Of a stretch of 64,000 nucleotides of DNA, positions 43,038 through 53,809 are shown one piece after another. The DNA is from Bathymodiolus brooksi (taxonomy: Eukaryota > Mollusca > Bivalvia > Mytilida > Modiolidae). The position numbers were made by a program, and so were the translations under genes. Position 1 is the first letter of the stretch. Each line of letters opens with the position of its first letter. Under the pieces are notes generated by a model that was not told the DNA's origin, did no database searches, and saw only the letters and a program-made list of their open reading frames with translations. Location: assembly GCA_963680875.1 (NCBI GenBank), contig OY804579.1, forward strand, positions 19,019,804 to 19,083,803. Direction: 5' to 3'.

Positions 43038-46000
43038 GTAATGTAATTTAAATATAAACTTTACAGGAGAAGAATACTTTATAACGTCTTAAAAGACTAC
43101 TCTTTCCGAATTTTTTTTTCTTTCAATTTTTGCATTTTCAAAACTATGGTGGTATGCAAAGGACATCGATACATATTTTCTCTACTTTCAATATCTCGAG
43201 CGGTTGATATACAATAAATACGTGTGTGTTCTGAAATATGAAAGATACAAAATCATATAACCACGATATAAAGCAGTTAGATTATTATTAAAAAAGGAAC
43301 TTGTAGCAAGTTCAGCCTTTTCCCGTCGTATGGTGTTCATTGTAGAATGTTTTAAAGAAAAGCATTCAATATCATTTTATCATTTTAGTTTTATAACGTT
43401 TTGTGTAATAACTTATTTTTAAACTTTAAATTCCAAGTAGTATATATATATATATATATATAATTTGACAGCTCTCAAATCTAATTCTAACACTGTTTGG
43501 TTTAATTTTCAGACGTATATATATATATATACATATGTATGTATATATAGTATATATATACATACATATGTATTTTAAGGAACTTACTTTGGCAAGTCTT
43601 TAGATATTATTTTTAGATACGTGCAATAACATTAAGACGGAAATCCCATTCAGAAGTCAAACTAAAAAAATGGGAAATATTAGAAAAGACGATGAACAAA
43701 TTGTAGACAGGCAATGTAATTTAAATATAAACTTTACGGGAGAATAATACTGTGTAACGTCTTAAAAGATTACTCTTTCCGAATTTTTCTTCTTTCAATT
43801 TGTACTTTCAAAATTATGGTGGTATGGTAAGGACATCAATACATATTTTCTCTACTTTCAATATCTCGGGTTCAGCCTTTTCCCATCGTATGGTGTTCAT
43901 TGTAGCTTGTTTTAAAGAAAAGCATTCAATATCATTTTATCATTTTAGTTTTATAACGTTTTGTGTAATAACACGTTGGCATACATATTCTACAATGACC
44001 TCTCACTTTATTCAAAATCAGTTTAATATTATAGGTTTTTTTTCACTAATATTGAGGAATATTGTCCCGAGCAGTATATCATATTTCATGAGCTTGCGAG
44101 TTCAATATGATATACTGCGAAGGACAATATTCCTCATTATTATATAGTAATAAATATTTCTCTATTTAATCCTTTATAAAAAATCGTGCAATATATTCTT
44201 GTATTTTACTGTTGGTCTCGTCTTTATAAGATTCGGAAAAAATACCGGTGCGTTCTGAATGTCATTCATATTGCAATAGTGCAAATATTAAAATATCTTG
44301 TATTTTACTGTTGGTCTCGAACGTCTTTATAAGAACCCGAAAAAATACCGGTGCGTTCCGAATGTCATTAATATTGCACTAGTTCAAATATTAAAATATT
44401 CTCCCTAGTGCAATATAGTAATGATATATGAAAAAATCATATCTTGACAGTATTAATAACACTTTTGAACAGGGCAAGAAATTAACGCTGGTCCGCTAGC
44501 CCGAGGCTAGTAAGATCAGCGTCGGGCTAGAAGAACTCTCTTAGAAGCTAGTCCGATGGGCTAGTTAACATTTCCAATTGGCAATTATTGTTTCCACTTC
44601 ATTAATTTTAATGACAAAATTGAAAATCATAATTAGTCATTCATATTACTGTGTTTGTTTACGCGGTACACAATTTACCTGTGGGGAATTCCCTCGATAG
44701 CAATTAGATCGTTAAGGGTGGTATGCGAATTGATCAAATTACTCGATAATCCGGGTAACTCAGTGAGCGTTCTTAACAACATAATCTAAGGTTCAAGAAA
44801 TATGGCGACACGTTACCGGCGTAGAGCAACCAGCGAAAAAAATTAAATTAGATAATAATGAAAAATTGGAGAGAAAAAGGACGTATGATCAGGTCAAAAG
44901 AAAAAGAAAAACAAGCTGGCAGAAAAACCGCAACTGGTTAGTTCACAACAGTGAAATAGACCGAATGACATGTTCAGTTTGCATACAATATGCTTCTTCC
45001 GACAGGATGATGGTGACGCTGATGATGATGTTTCAAGTGATGACAATACTGACATTCTTTCTTCATTATAATTTTTTCAAATAGAATAATTATTATATAA
45101 TTTTTAGTAATTGTTCCCATGATGGTCGGGCTAGTAGAATATCTGGGGGGCTAGTTGATTTTTATATCTACTAGTCCTGCTGGCTAGTTGCAATTTTTGC
45201 TTAAATTCTACCCCTGCTTTTGAAGAAGAAATATTTATTACTATATAATAAAAGGGTTATTGCATGAATATTGGTGAATATTGTCCCTCGCAGTGTATAA
45301 TATTGCAGTCGCACGCTCGCGCAATATGATATACTGCTCGGGACAATATTCATCAATAGTCATGCAATAACCCTATAATATTAGTGCAATAACCCTTTTG
45401 TAATATAGTACCAAATATATCAGTCTGTGACAATTACATTTAACCATATTTCTTTGCAACATGTATTCAACATAATTCCGCCATATTGTTTATCTCTCGT
45501 CCACTTGCATGCAAATATAGTTTTAGTCGGAACCTCTCTAGTGCGTACCAAACTGGAATGCAATATCGGTCAAGAAGCAATATTTTTAACTCATTCAGAA
45601 TTGCTCTACTTTTTAGGTATATTTATAAAGGAAGACTAGAAAAAATATCGGAAAATATTACATATGGTGTGGTTTTCGTACAATTTCATTGGCTAAATCA
45701 GTCACATGATATACAGAGTATATTTAATGTATTTTTTCCACTGTGAAGAAACCAGACATCTTGTTTCTATTTTTAAAAAATATTGACGCTATGTTTCTAT
45801 TTTTAAGTATATTGACGTTATATTACTAAATTTAGATCCGGATATTGTCCGTTCCGAACCGCGTTTACACTCCATCTGTAGTAAACATTTTTCTAGTTTT
45901 ATTGTGTTCTTAAACAATAAAATAATGATGTGTTAATATTTTATTTTCAATGACACGAGTAATACATTACATATGTTATATATGGACCTCTTAGGAATAT

Positions 46001-49000
46001 ATTGACCTTCGTCTTCGGTCAATATAATCCTAACAGGTCCATATATAACATATTGACCTCGTAAAAAGTCCATAATTGATAAATATTGCATTTTTATTTT
46101 ACAAAGAAATCTACATGAAATATTTTATACTATATTAAAAATTTTACTATTACATGACTGTAATTTAGCTTGCATATGATTTGCTTAAAACTGATTAAGA
46201 GGTACTTGTGATATCAACCCCTCGGCTATAAATAGATCCTGTCAGGTGTCTGGAAAGTGATATCACCCTCGCAAGGCCTAAAAATAGATTGGGAAAAACC
46301 GGACTTTAGCTATCCTATCAAATTCGTTCTTTCGTTGTTCAATAATCAATGAGATTGCGTTTAACATTTGTTTTTCGGCTGAATCATAAACAAAAGTTCA
46401 AAATGACGATGAAAATGTTAGTTGATAACAATAAAACAATTTCATGAAATAAAACAATCATAGACTTTGGTATAGGTTGCTATCTGGTTTATCAACCTTT
46501 TAAAACGTATATTCACATCGCCTGCGGCTGAGTAAATATTACATTTTTTTCAGGTTGATAAATCCAGATAGCAACCTATTCCAAAGTCAATAATTGTATA
46601 TTATCTAATGTTTTCTAAACATCGATAAGCTCAAGCTTGCACCAACTTGAACTTTCACAGTGAATTTCCTTTTTATTATAAATAAAATATTGCTACAAAA
46701 TTGTTTTATTTTTCAGAATTTTGGAGAGTACTGATTATTTTTCAGTTTTAGGTCTGAAAAATACCTGTTCTGACAGAGAGGTTAGAAAAGCTTTCAGAAA
46801 TTTAGCAAAAAAGGTTCATCCTGATAAAAACAAAACAACCCGAGCACATAAAGCATTTATAGGTAAGCATAGCATAACATGAAGATGGGTTTAATGTTTA
46901 ACGACACTTTCAACAATATTTCAGCTTTATCGTGGCGATCAGTTTTATTGGTGGAGGAAAGCGGAGGACCCAGAGAAAACCATCGGCCTGTCGTAAGTCA
47001 CTGACAAACTTTATCACATAATGTTGTGTCACCTGAGTGGGATGCGAACTCACACTTTAGTGGTGATAGGTACAGAAAGTTGTAAATCCAACTACTATGC
47101 GATCACGATCACGACGCCCCCTTCACAACATGTAGATATTAGTAGGTTAATCATCATTAAGAGATAACAAATTTATAGAAATTATATACAAATAAAATCA
47201 AGTTCGATCGAATTCAGTTAAAAGATGACCAACATAGAGCCTATCAAAGGGTTCCGACCCCTTCAAGTCTCGAGTTTTGACCCCAAACAAGCATATTCAA
47301 AAGCACAACTAGAGCCAAATCCTGGCACATTCCGGACGTGAAAGGAATATAAGCGACCAAATCCTCATACACGAAGTTTTGAACTACAATGTGCCACTAA
47401 AACACCATCTTGTTCCTCTAAAATATGCTTCACATGTGAATTTCGAAAAATAAAATGAAACATATAATTGTTCTTTCAAAGTAAATCTAGAATTCCATTA
47501 CACCTTTTGCACATCCCCGATTGGATTCTAGAATTAAATAATTATATGTATTTACATCTTTTTATATGAGTTGTTTCACTTACGACAGGCAACATAGTAC
47601 CGATCTAACAGGAACAATAGACAGGACAGCGATTTTTTGTAAAATTTTCTCATAATTTGTAGATATTTGAACCGTGTAGTAATTCAGAGGATTATATATC
47701 CATTCTCTACTTCTACATAAATTACACAAGTTCTATGTGATTGAGGATAAAGTAAATACCTCGTTTGAAAGCTCTTTACAAACAGAATACAAGATGTTCC
47801 TGTTGAATTTGGAGTGACCTTAAGTGGTAGCTGTTGAAACTAGTATATTTCTGTATTATATAAAGGATATTTAAGTCCGTCTAAACTCAATCATACGACT
47901 ATTTGCAGAAAAAAAAAACCATTGCTTACATAGATATAAAGATGATTTCTTATGGAATTGCATGCCAAAATATTTAGGTATCGCAGTGCATTGAACCCGG
48001 ACAGCTTGTCTCATTAACAATCTCTGATTGTCCAGATGTATTTCTGCCTATCAAATGGCCCTAAGTTTTCGTAGCAAAATACTTCTTTTTAATGTATCTT
48101 CCATAAAGTATAATTTTTTTTTCAGCTTTGCAGAAAGCATATGACACTTTGAAAGATGAAAAGAAACGACAGAATTATATCAAACGTATGTAATAATTAC
48201 TTGACTTATTTGTATTTACATTTAGGATCACATGGTTAAAGATATTGATGTTTAACGGCGCAATAAACAATATTTCAATTACAGTCAAATCTACCTTACA
48301 GGTCACCTCTATGTAGCTCCCAGCCTATAAAAAGCATTCTCATAAATTCCCACTAATGCATAGTACATATATGTTTAACCTGTATCTAAAGGGTAACTGC
48401 TCATAAAGGGCACATTTAATGTAGCATTGAGTGTCCTTTATATATATGCTTGATCGGGGCCGTCTTAACAGCATTACAAGCCCCTGACACAGCACTACAC
48501 TAGGCCCCTACTTACACAACCACTCCAAGGTTGAATTTATGGCGTCGAACAACTCGATTATTAGATAACACGTTTGTGGTGAAATTGTTCAGACATCCTC
48601 TGGGTGTTCATCAAAACATGTACGAATCTTGGTATGCTTCATTGTTTATAACACTTACATGTATAAGGGACCGAACTTTTAACCTTTTGGGGGTGGGTGC
48701 TGTGTTTATATAGCCCTTCTATCGCAAAAAGATAAATGATCGTTTCCAATGTCAAGTATAAAATAATACTTATCGATGTCATTACAAAGAATAAACACGA
48801 TATGTGCATTATGGCAGGATGATATTATTTTATACCCTACCGAAATTTTTGGTAAATCAATTGTATATCGAGGACAATAAATAATTATGTATTGATTACA
48901 ATATTTTACTTGGAATTTGTATGTTTATTCTTCTTCAGAATTGCATGAAGAGTCACAAAGCTCAACATCCAATGGGCAACGTCGTGCTGACACAGAGTCA

Positions 49001-52000
49001 ACATCCAATGGGCAACGTCGTGCTGACACAGAGTCAACATCCAATGGGCAACGTCGTGCTGACACAGAGTCAACATCCAATGGGCAACGTCGTGCTGACA
49101 CAGAGTCAACATCCAATGGGCAACGTCGTGCTGACACAGAGTCAACACGACAACGGACACACACCCCATTTACAAGAGAGACACACGAAAACAACACATA
49201 TCCATTCAGACAACAAAATACACAATTTATCTCTGTAAGTGTTAAATGTATTAATTGTAATGAATTTCACCAGGCGCTTCTTTACAAAACTGAACCGCAC
49301 CAGTGGTGTAATAGTTAGCGTGCCCTCTTCATATGTGGTAAATCGTAGATTCGAGACCCGATCTGGTCAAATCAAAATATAAAATAGGCATTTGCTGCTT
49401 CTTTGCGAAGCAAGCAGCATTCAAGAGAAATGTCAAAGACTGTTTAGCTCGTAATCAGGTTAGTCTGTCAGAGTGGAGCGACATGTTTGCCCGGGGATTG
49501 TTGTTTCAGAGACCCAGCACTATGCAAATCAAACTAATCTTGTTAGTCTAGTCCAGACAGAAAACATAGAAGGGGCAATGAAGAATGAACAATTCAGAGA
49601 CTTCGATCAAACAAGAAAGAGAATGACAACAAACAAAAATACAAACCAGGTGCTCGTGAAGGCTAAAAAGTTCCTGCTTGTTATAAGGCACACGCCATGC
49701 TACTTATAAAGTGAAGTCGGAACTAAAAGCATAAAGACACACAATAGGACAGAGTGTTGGACATCACTATATGCAAAACAACACAATCAGACAAAGCAAT
49801 TATGAAAAGATAGTTGAAGCAGTGATGGTCATTAAATATACCAATATCAAAAATACGAACAATCTGATCGCTCTTCATAATAAAAAACACCAACAAACAC
49901 AAAAAACAACAACAAACAAACAAACAAACGACATATGACGTTGGAAATCCAAGCAAAGCAAATCACAAAAATGTGGCAGGATTACACGGGTTAATGGGAT
50001 CCAAACCACCCCTCTTGATAACTGGATCTCCAACGGCAATACATATAATAAACAAACAATAAAGAACCTGCACAGATTCGCCTCCACTCAAAAAACCACA
50101 TACATATATATTATCGTTGATTTGTTTTACGAGAATGGATTTTTGAAGCCTGAGATGTGAGATGCGATGAGAAATCTATTTCGAGTAAAACATATCAACG
50201 ATAGTATATGGGGGGTTTGATAACGTGACGTCAGTGATGTCATTATAACGTCATCTTATTACCTAATAAAGTGTATTTTTCTGTTTTATTGAGTTAAATT
50301 TTAGTATTATATATTGTTCGCTATTAAAATGGGCCTGTCGATCTATTGCACTCCCGATGAACTATTGCAAGTGTGCAATATTCCGCACGTGGTGTCTATA
50401 GCACAGACCTGAGTTGACCTTTGAACACGATTTCTGATTGGTTTTGCAGTTTTGCCGATTGGACAATCTATTAATTCGTTTGCTATATTTATGTAAGGCC
50501 AAGGAGATGTATGCATTATATAAAATATTAGTAATGTTTTGCTGACATAAAGAAAAACACTTTCCTGGTAAGATATTAGGTAATAAATCTGCTATTTAAT
50601 GGTATCAGGTGCAATAGACTGGAACATTCGCCCTTTGGTCATTCCCAGGACCTCAGGGCAAATAGTCCAGTCTATTGCACCCGCAACCATTAAATAACTG
50701 AAAAATATCGATGTTTTCTAATATTCAGTTATTTAATGGTTGCGGGTGCAATATAACCTTTGCCATTGATCATTCATAGGACCAAAGGGAAAATGTTCCA
50801 GTCTATTGCACCTGAAACCATTAAATAACAGATTTATTACCTAATACCTTACCAAGAAAGTGTTTTTCTTTATGTCAGCAAAACATTACCAAGTCCTAAT
50901 TATTTATCTTTATACTGCATACATCTCCTTGGCCTTCAATAAATATAGCATGCTAACACTTTTCCACGCAATCAATGATCCATTGATTCAAATGACTTAA
51001 ACTAGCATCAACCATATATTCATTCTTGCAGAGCTAAGCCTGCTGATCATTCATTAATTGAAAGGTTTTTTTTCTCTACCTTCTTCTGCTTTCATGTTAT
51101 AAGTCAAAAACTGAAAGCCAATCAGAAATCGTGTTCAAAGCTCAACTCGGGTCGGTGCTATAGACACCACGTGCAGAATATTGCACGGTATAATAGTACA
51201 TCGGGTGTGCAATATATCGATTGGCCCATTTTAATAGCGAAAAATAGATAATACTAAAATTTGACTCAATAAATCAGAAAAATAAAATACACTTTATTAG
51301 GTAATAATATGTAAATATCACGCTAGTTGCGTGATGATGAATATTATAGCGTGTAAATAAAATATCAAAAGGAAAATGCAAAAATTATCGATAATATATT
51401 ATCTCATCGAATGTAACTTGTTATAGTTGAATAATAACTCCTTTGCCTTTAAACAATAATCAGTAACTTTTCTGTCACAATGGCAAAAGTTTGCTTTTAC
51501 CTTGACCCCCGACTTGCCGTTGCATCAATGCATTTAAAGGCATAATGTCTACGATTTTGTTGAACATTTTTAACTGTCCATAAATGATTTGCTTAAGGTA
51601 TCATTAAACAGTTATGCTGCAAAAGATACCATTTGTGTTCTTTTTTTGACAAAAAAAGACCCAAAACTATCGTCATCGGAATTATTGTTCAGGATGACAA
51701 GAATTCAAAGTGAAAGTAGCAGCGCCAACAATAAAAAACGGAAGTACGGAACTCTCGGGGTTTTAGCTTTGAGGTAAGGAAAATACCGTTAAGATTCAAA
51801 CACTTCAAATTGTCCCGCTCGTTTAATGTTGTTTGAATCTTAACGTTTCGTAGCGTATTCGCCAATAATTTGGTGCCTAATATTCATTTTATGAAGATCA
51901 AAACGGAAAACGACAATAATTTTGGGTATGAAAAAAATACGATTTTGTAGGAATCGACTTGATGAAAGAGATTTACGTGCCGAGGTTATTACAGTATACT

Positions 52001-53805
52001 AGAAAAGTACATTGTGTATACTTGATTACTTCATAATCGTGTCCAATTCCCCAAGATGGCAGCTATTACTAAATTAGATTTATTTTTAATTGACTATGAG
52101 AGCTTTACTTTATATATATTAGGTAAAAATGAGACAATGGATATATAAACATATTGTCCGTGCAATAAACGTTTTTCTGATGATTTTACCGATTATGCAA
52201 GTCGGTTTAATGTAATAAAAAATATGAACACGTTTTCATCAACTATTTTACCATTTAAACCAATTTTGGCAGAGATGATCCTTGGTGAGCCCTTTTTCCC
52301 AATCGTGTATGAGAACAGCGCCCTGCTTCCAAGATGGCTATCACTACTAAAATAGGGATTTATGTTAGTCGCAAAATAGATTGATCGTAGGCCGGAATCA
52401 GCTGACAATTCGATTTTTAGCTTGTTTAACATACGTTTCGACTGTTTCTATGTGAAAACCAGGTGAGTGATTCCATGCTTTGGGGGTCGTTTGTATTTTT
52501 CAAATCTAAATAGTTTGAATAATGAACTTTTATATTTCATTTCAGTTTAGTCGTAGTTTCTGGATATATCTTCTTGCTGGGTTGCTGTTTCTTTTTTTCC
52601 TTTGGTTAGACCCTGAGTTGAACCACACCTCACCAAGAAAGACACCAGAGCAGAGTAGTACGAGTATATCAAGCAGTGAAATATTTGAACTGTGGAAAAC
52701 GGAGTAAGTCACGCATAAGATACAACATCTTTCATTGGCCTTGGCATATACCTGTTCGCTCGAATGATTGGCCTGTTTGTTTGCTCGGTCATTTTGTAAT
52801 TGGTACTTGATCCCAGTTTGATAAGTAGTATAGAGTAATAACAGTGTCATCTAAATACATAATATGTTGTTATTCTCGTGACAAATTGTTGTGCGGATGT
52901 TGATATATAAAAAGTAGCTGCCCGTATTACGTAGTCAGGAGAAAACCATGCGATTTACATTGAACGACAGTTTACGGTATTTTATATGCACTCTTTCAAT
53001 AACGGTCAACACCCCCAATTTCAGACCACTATTAGTTTATCAATTTTGTCGAATAGCTCAAATTAGAATTCGACAAATCAAAAGTATGCAATCTGTCTCT
53101 TTGTATGACATCATAAATGGTCCGTGTTGCTTTCATTTCTAGGTCTTTTCTGTTTTTATAAATTCATTAACAATGTCGTAACACCACTTTCAACAATATT
53201 TCAGTTATATCGTAGCGGTCAATTTAATTAGTGGAGGAAACCGGAATACCCGGAGAAAACCACCGTTCTGCCATACATCACTAACAAGCTTTATCACATA
53301 CTGTTGTATCGAGTACACCTCGTCATGGACGGGGTTCGAACTTTAGTGGTGATATGCACTGATTGCATAGGTCTTTATGAATCACACTATTTACGATCAC
53401 GACCATGACTGCCCCAATTAAATACCGGTATGAGAAATGCCTACGACAACCATTTACGCCTTCTTTTAAAATAAGAAAAAATATTGTTTCGGTCCTTATT
53501 CCTAATTAAATTACGACTAAGTTAGGTTTGGTACATTAGTGCAAACAATAACATGTTCATCCTATTTTTCGTCATAATACAATTTCCTGTGTAAACATAG
53601 TCAGACAACAGGATAAGGCATTGTAATTTAATAAACAATTATAAATGTGCACATTTTATTTTTATTTTCAAAGAACATTCAATGTGAAGATGATCACAAA
53701 AAGTTAAAAATACCGTTTTATGTAGAAAGAGGATACAGACCTAAATCTGGAGTTGAACTTTTAGATTTGTGGGAGAGAGTAGAGAAAGCATCATCCAGCA
53801 TTTAA
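42997..53805 (+). CDS. Membrane-anchored J-domain (DnaJ/HSP40) protein gene, unit 3, multi-exon
   Basis: Predicted co-chaperone that would recruit Hsp70 through its J-domain, probably at a membrane such as the ER. Exons 1-5 join in phase: 42997-43037, 46717-46862, 48126-48185, 48939-49234, 52546-52703. Predicted residues: 1-14 lead, 20-82 J-domain with HPD at 48-50, 84-181 Ser/Thr/Gln-rich linker with five 12-residue repeats, about 186-202 hydrophobic membrane span, then a polar tail. Exon 6 (53025 on) joins in phase 2; the link from exon 6 to the open last exon 53674-53805 is unresolved. The J-domain, linker, membrane span and C-terminal domain order resembles the DNAJB12/DNAJB14/DNAJC18 group, but similarity is distant and no symbol is given. 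No promoter motif was identified. Confidence 0.7.
43670..43710 (+). CDS. Unit 3 exon 1b, duplicated alternative first exon
   Basis: Same length and phase as exon 1a, encoding [13 protein letters not shown]. The donor is GC (GACAG followed by GCAATG) rather than GT. GC donors are used at low frequency in animals, so this may be a weaker alternative start or a decaying copy. Confidence 0.5.
44040..44465. repeat. Foldback and 113-bp tandem duplication in unit 3 intron 1
   Basis: A hairpin with arms of about 35 bp (GAGGAATATTGTCCCGAGCA / complement) covers 44052-44138. A unit containing TACTGTTGGTCTCG and AATACCGGTGCGTTC is present twice at 44196-44400. TATTATATAGTAATAAATAT here is inverted at 45228-45248, on the other side of the hAT element. 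Confidence 0.7.
44470..45216 (+). mobile_element. hAT-type element, 747 bp, with a transposase-gene remnant
   Basis: Ends CAGGGCAAGAAATTAA and its diverged inverse (CAGGGGTAGAATTTAA) lie between perfect 8-bp copies of CTTTTGAA (44462-44469 and 45217-45224). The interior repeats GGCTAGT/ACTAGCC-like motifs near both ends. The frame at about 44830-45080 encodes [20 protein letters not shown] and VCIQYASSD, like the N-terminal zinc-finger of hAT-related proteins of the ZNF862/ZMYM kind. It looks like an internal-deletion derivative of an autonomous hAT. Confidence 0.85.
45225..46605. repeat. Cluster of foldback hairpins in unit 3 intron 1
   Basis: Three hairpins are readable: 45254-45360 (GGTTATTGCATGAATATTGG arms), 45968-46055 (ATATGTTATATATGGACCTC arms), and 46466-46590 (GACTTTGGTATAGGTTGCTA arms). 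None is present in intron 1 of unit 2, so together with 44035-45224 this is about 2.6 kb of inserted sequence. The frames 45427-45746 show no recognised motif. Confidence 0.7.
46717..46862 (+). CDS. Unit 3 exon 2: J-domain with intact HPD
   Basis: Encodes [20 protein letters not shown] then [14 protein letters not shown]. The helix II lysines and HPD are present, unlike unit 2. Splice sites TTTTTCAG and GTAAG are conserved. Confidence 0.85.
46885..47125 (-). mobile_element. SINE in unit 3 intron 2
   Basis: Minus strand, same position as 22320-22556 in unit 2. The head is shortened near GATAGGTACAG. Confidence 0.8.
47130..48120. other. Unit 3 intron 2, no gene seen
   Basis: Aligns in part with 22560-23345. 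It serves as the empty site for the Penelope and LINE fragments of unit 2. Confidence 0.6.
48126..48185 (+). CDS. Unit 3 exon 3: end of J-domain
   Basis: Encodes [20 protein letters not shown] in phase with exon 2, between TTTTTTTTCAG and GTATGT. This completes the J-domain with the canonical AYxxL...KR..Y pattern. Confidence 0.85.
48190..48938. other. Unit 3 intron 3, no gene seen
   Basis: About 750 bp against 3 kb in unit 2. The difference is due to the hAT element and SINEs there. The frame 48531-48713 is unsupported. Confidence 0.6.
48939..49234 (+). CDS. Unit 3 exon 4: Ser/Thr/Gln-rich linker with coding minisatellite
   Basis: 296 bp, phase 1 to phase 0. After LHEESQS come five perfect 12-residue repeats ([12 protein letters not shown]), then [20 protein letters not shown]. 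It ends at a GTAAGT donor in the same relative place as in unit 2. If unspliced the frame would run on to 49318 through SINE sequence, which is unlikely to be coding. Confidence 0.8.
48962..49141 (+). repeat. 36-bp coding minisatellite, 5 perfect copies
   Basis: Unit starts TCAACATCCAATGGGCAACG. The five copies appear identical, so the expansion or homogenisation is recent. Open frames in other phases and on the minus strand here are by-products of the 36-bp period. Confidence 0.95.
49296..49560 (+). mobile_element. Diverged tRNA-derived SINE after unit 3 exon 4
   Basis: Orthologue of 27575-27850: B-box-like AGATTCGAGACCC, GCTTCTTTGCGAAGCAAGCA, and GTGGAGCGACATGTTTGCC. Confidence 0.8.
49565..50190. 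other. Unit 3 intron 4 spacer, no gene seen
   Basis: Collinear with 27870-28297 plus 30039-30267. It lacks the 1.75-kb insertion of unit 2. The minus-strand frames 49723-50087 are composition-driven. Confidence 0.6.
50192..50245 (+). repeat. Single 55-bp CRE-type unit
   Basis: One unit (CATATCAACGATAGTATATG ... GTGACGTCAGTGATGTCA), the counterpart of the 74-copy array at 30268-34366. Confidence 0.9.
50259..51306. mobile_element. 1.05-kb foldback (palindromic) element
   Basis: The outer arms TTACCTAATAAAGTGTATTT and the inverse ending TTTATTAGGTAA pair across the whole segment. Inner matches include GATTTCTGATTGG (50429) with CCAATCAGAAATC (51119), and TTTATGTCAGCAAAACATTA near 50875 with its inverse near 50530. 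The centre holds two further hairpins (50600-50700 and 50728-50830) built on TTTAATGGT...GTGCAATAGAC. The right arm has an extra stretch of about 140 bp. Unit 2 has no such sequence at 34380, so it is an insertion. Confidence 0.75.
51541..51950. mobile_element. 0.4-kb insertion with a 15-bp hairpin, class unknown
   Basis: Absent from the matching places in units 1 and 2 (between CATTTAAGG and the AACGACTTGAT-like continuation). It contains the perfect inverted pair CGTTAAGATTCAAAC / GTTTGAATCTTAACG (51787-51847) and TACGATTTTGT near both ends in direct orientation. The 62-codon frame 51589-51777 is not recognised. Confidence 0.55.
52546..52703 (+). CDS. Unit 3 exon 5: transmembrane segment
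   Basis: 158 bp, phase 0 to phase 2, between CATTTCAG and GTAAGTCAC. Encodes [20 protein letters not shown], a clear membrane span, then [20 protein letters not shown]. Exon 4 ends in phase 0, so the two join without a frame change. The Ser-rich tail could be a phosphorylated linker (inference). Confidence 0.7.
53025..53143 (+). CDS. Unit 3 exon 6 candidate, end uncertain
   Basis: After CAATTTCAG, one base completes a Glu codon with exon 5 and the frame reads [20 protein letters not shown] then [12 protein letters not shown] to a TAG at 53141-53143. Either the protein ends here or a donor further upstream leads to exon 7. The frame, not the flanking positions, is conserved with units 1 and 2. 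It contains the stem TTGTCGAAT/ATTCGACAA. Confidence 0.5.
53180..53420 (-). mobile_element. SINE, minus strand
   Basis: Orthologue of 6765-7005 and 39640-39860. Body CCCGGAGAAAACCACCGTTC; the head is partly deleted near GGGGTTCGAACTTTAG. Confidence 0.8.
53674..53805 (+). CDS. Unit 3 exon 7: terminal exon, intact
   Basis: After TTTATTTTCAAAG, 43 codons then [46 protein letters not shown]. The LKIPFYV stretch resembles the conserved LxVPYYV segment of the C-terminal domain found after the membrane span in DNAJB12/DNAJB14-type proteins (family knowledge; weak by eye). Units 1 and 2 have this exon broken. The phase does not match a direct join to exon 5 in this unit, so an intermediate splice is needed. 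Confidence 0.55.
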   Translation, partial: NIQCEDDHKKLKIPFYVERGYRPKSGVELLDLWERVEKASSSI

Positions 53806-53809
53806 AGTG

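Larger units (their letters stand above)
42905..44010 (+). repeat. Local tandem duplication of the exon 1 region
   Basis: The segment 42905-43415 (exon 1 and the first part of intron 1) is repeated at about 43580-43985, with shared landmarks TTAGATACGTGYMATAMCAT, GAACAAATTGTAGACAGG and CGTATGGTGTTCATTGTAG. Unit 2 has only one copy. Confidence 0.8.

Noticed and set aside
48906..49238. Other-frame and minus-strand ORFs over the 36-bp coding repeat
   Set aside because: The frame in phase with exons 1-3 and with exon 5 is the one ending at 49234; the others are shadows.
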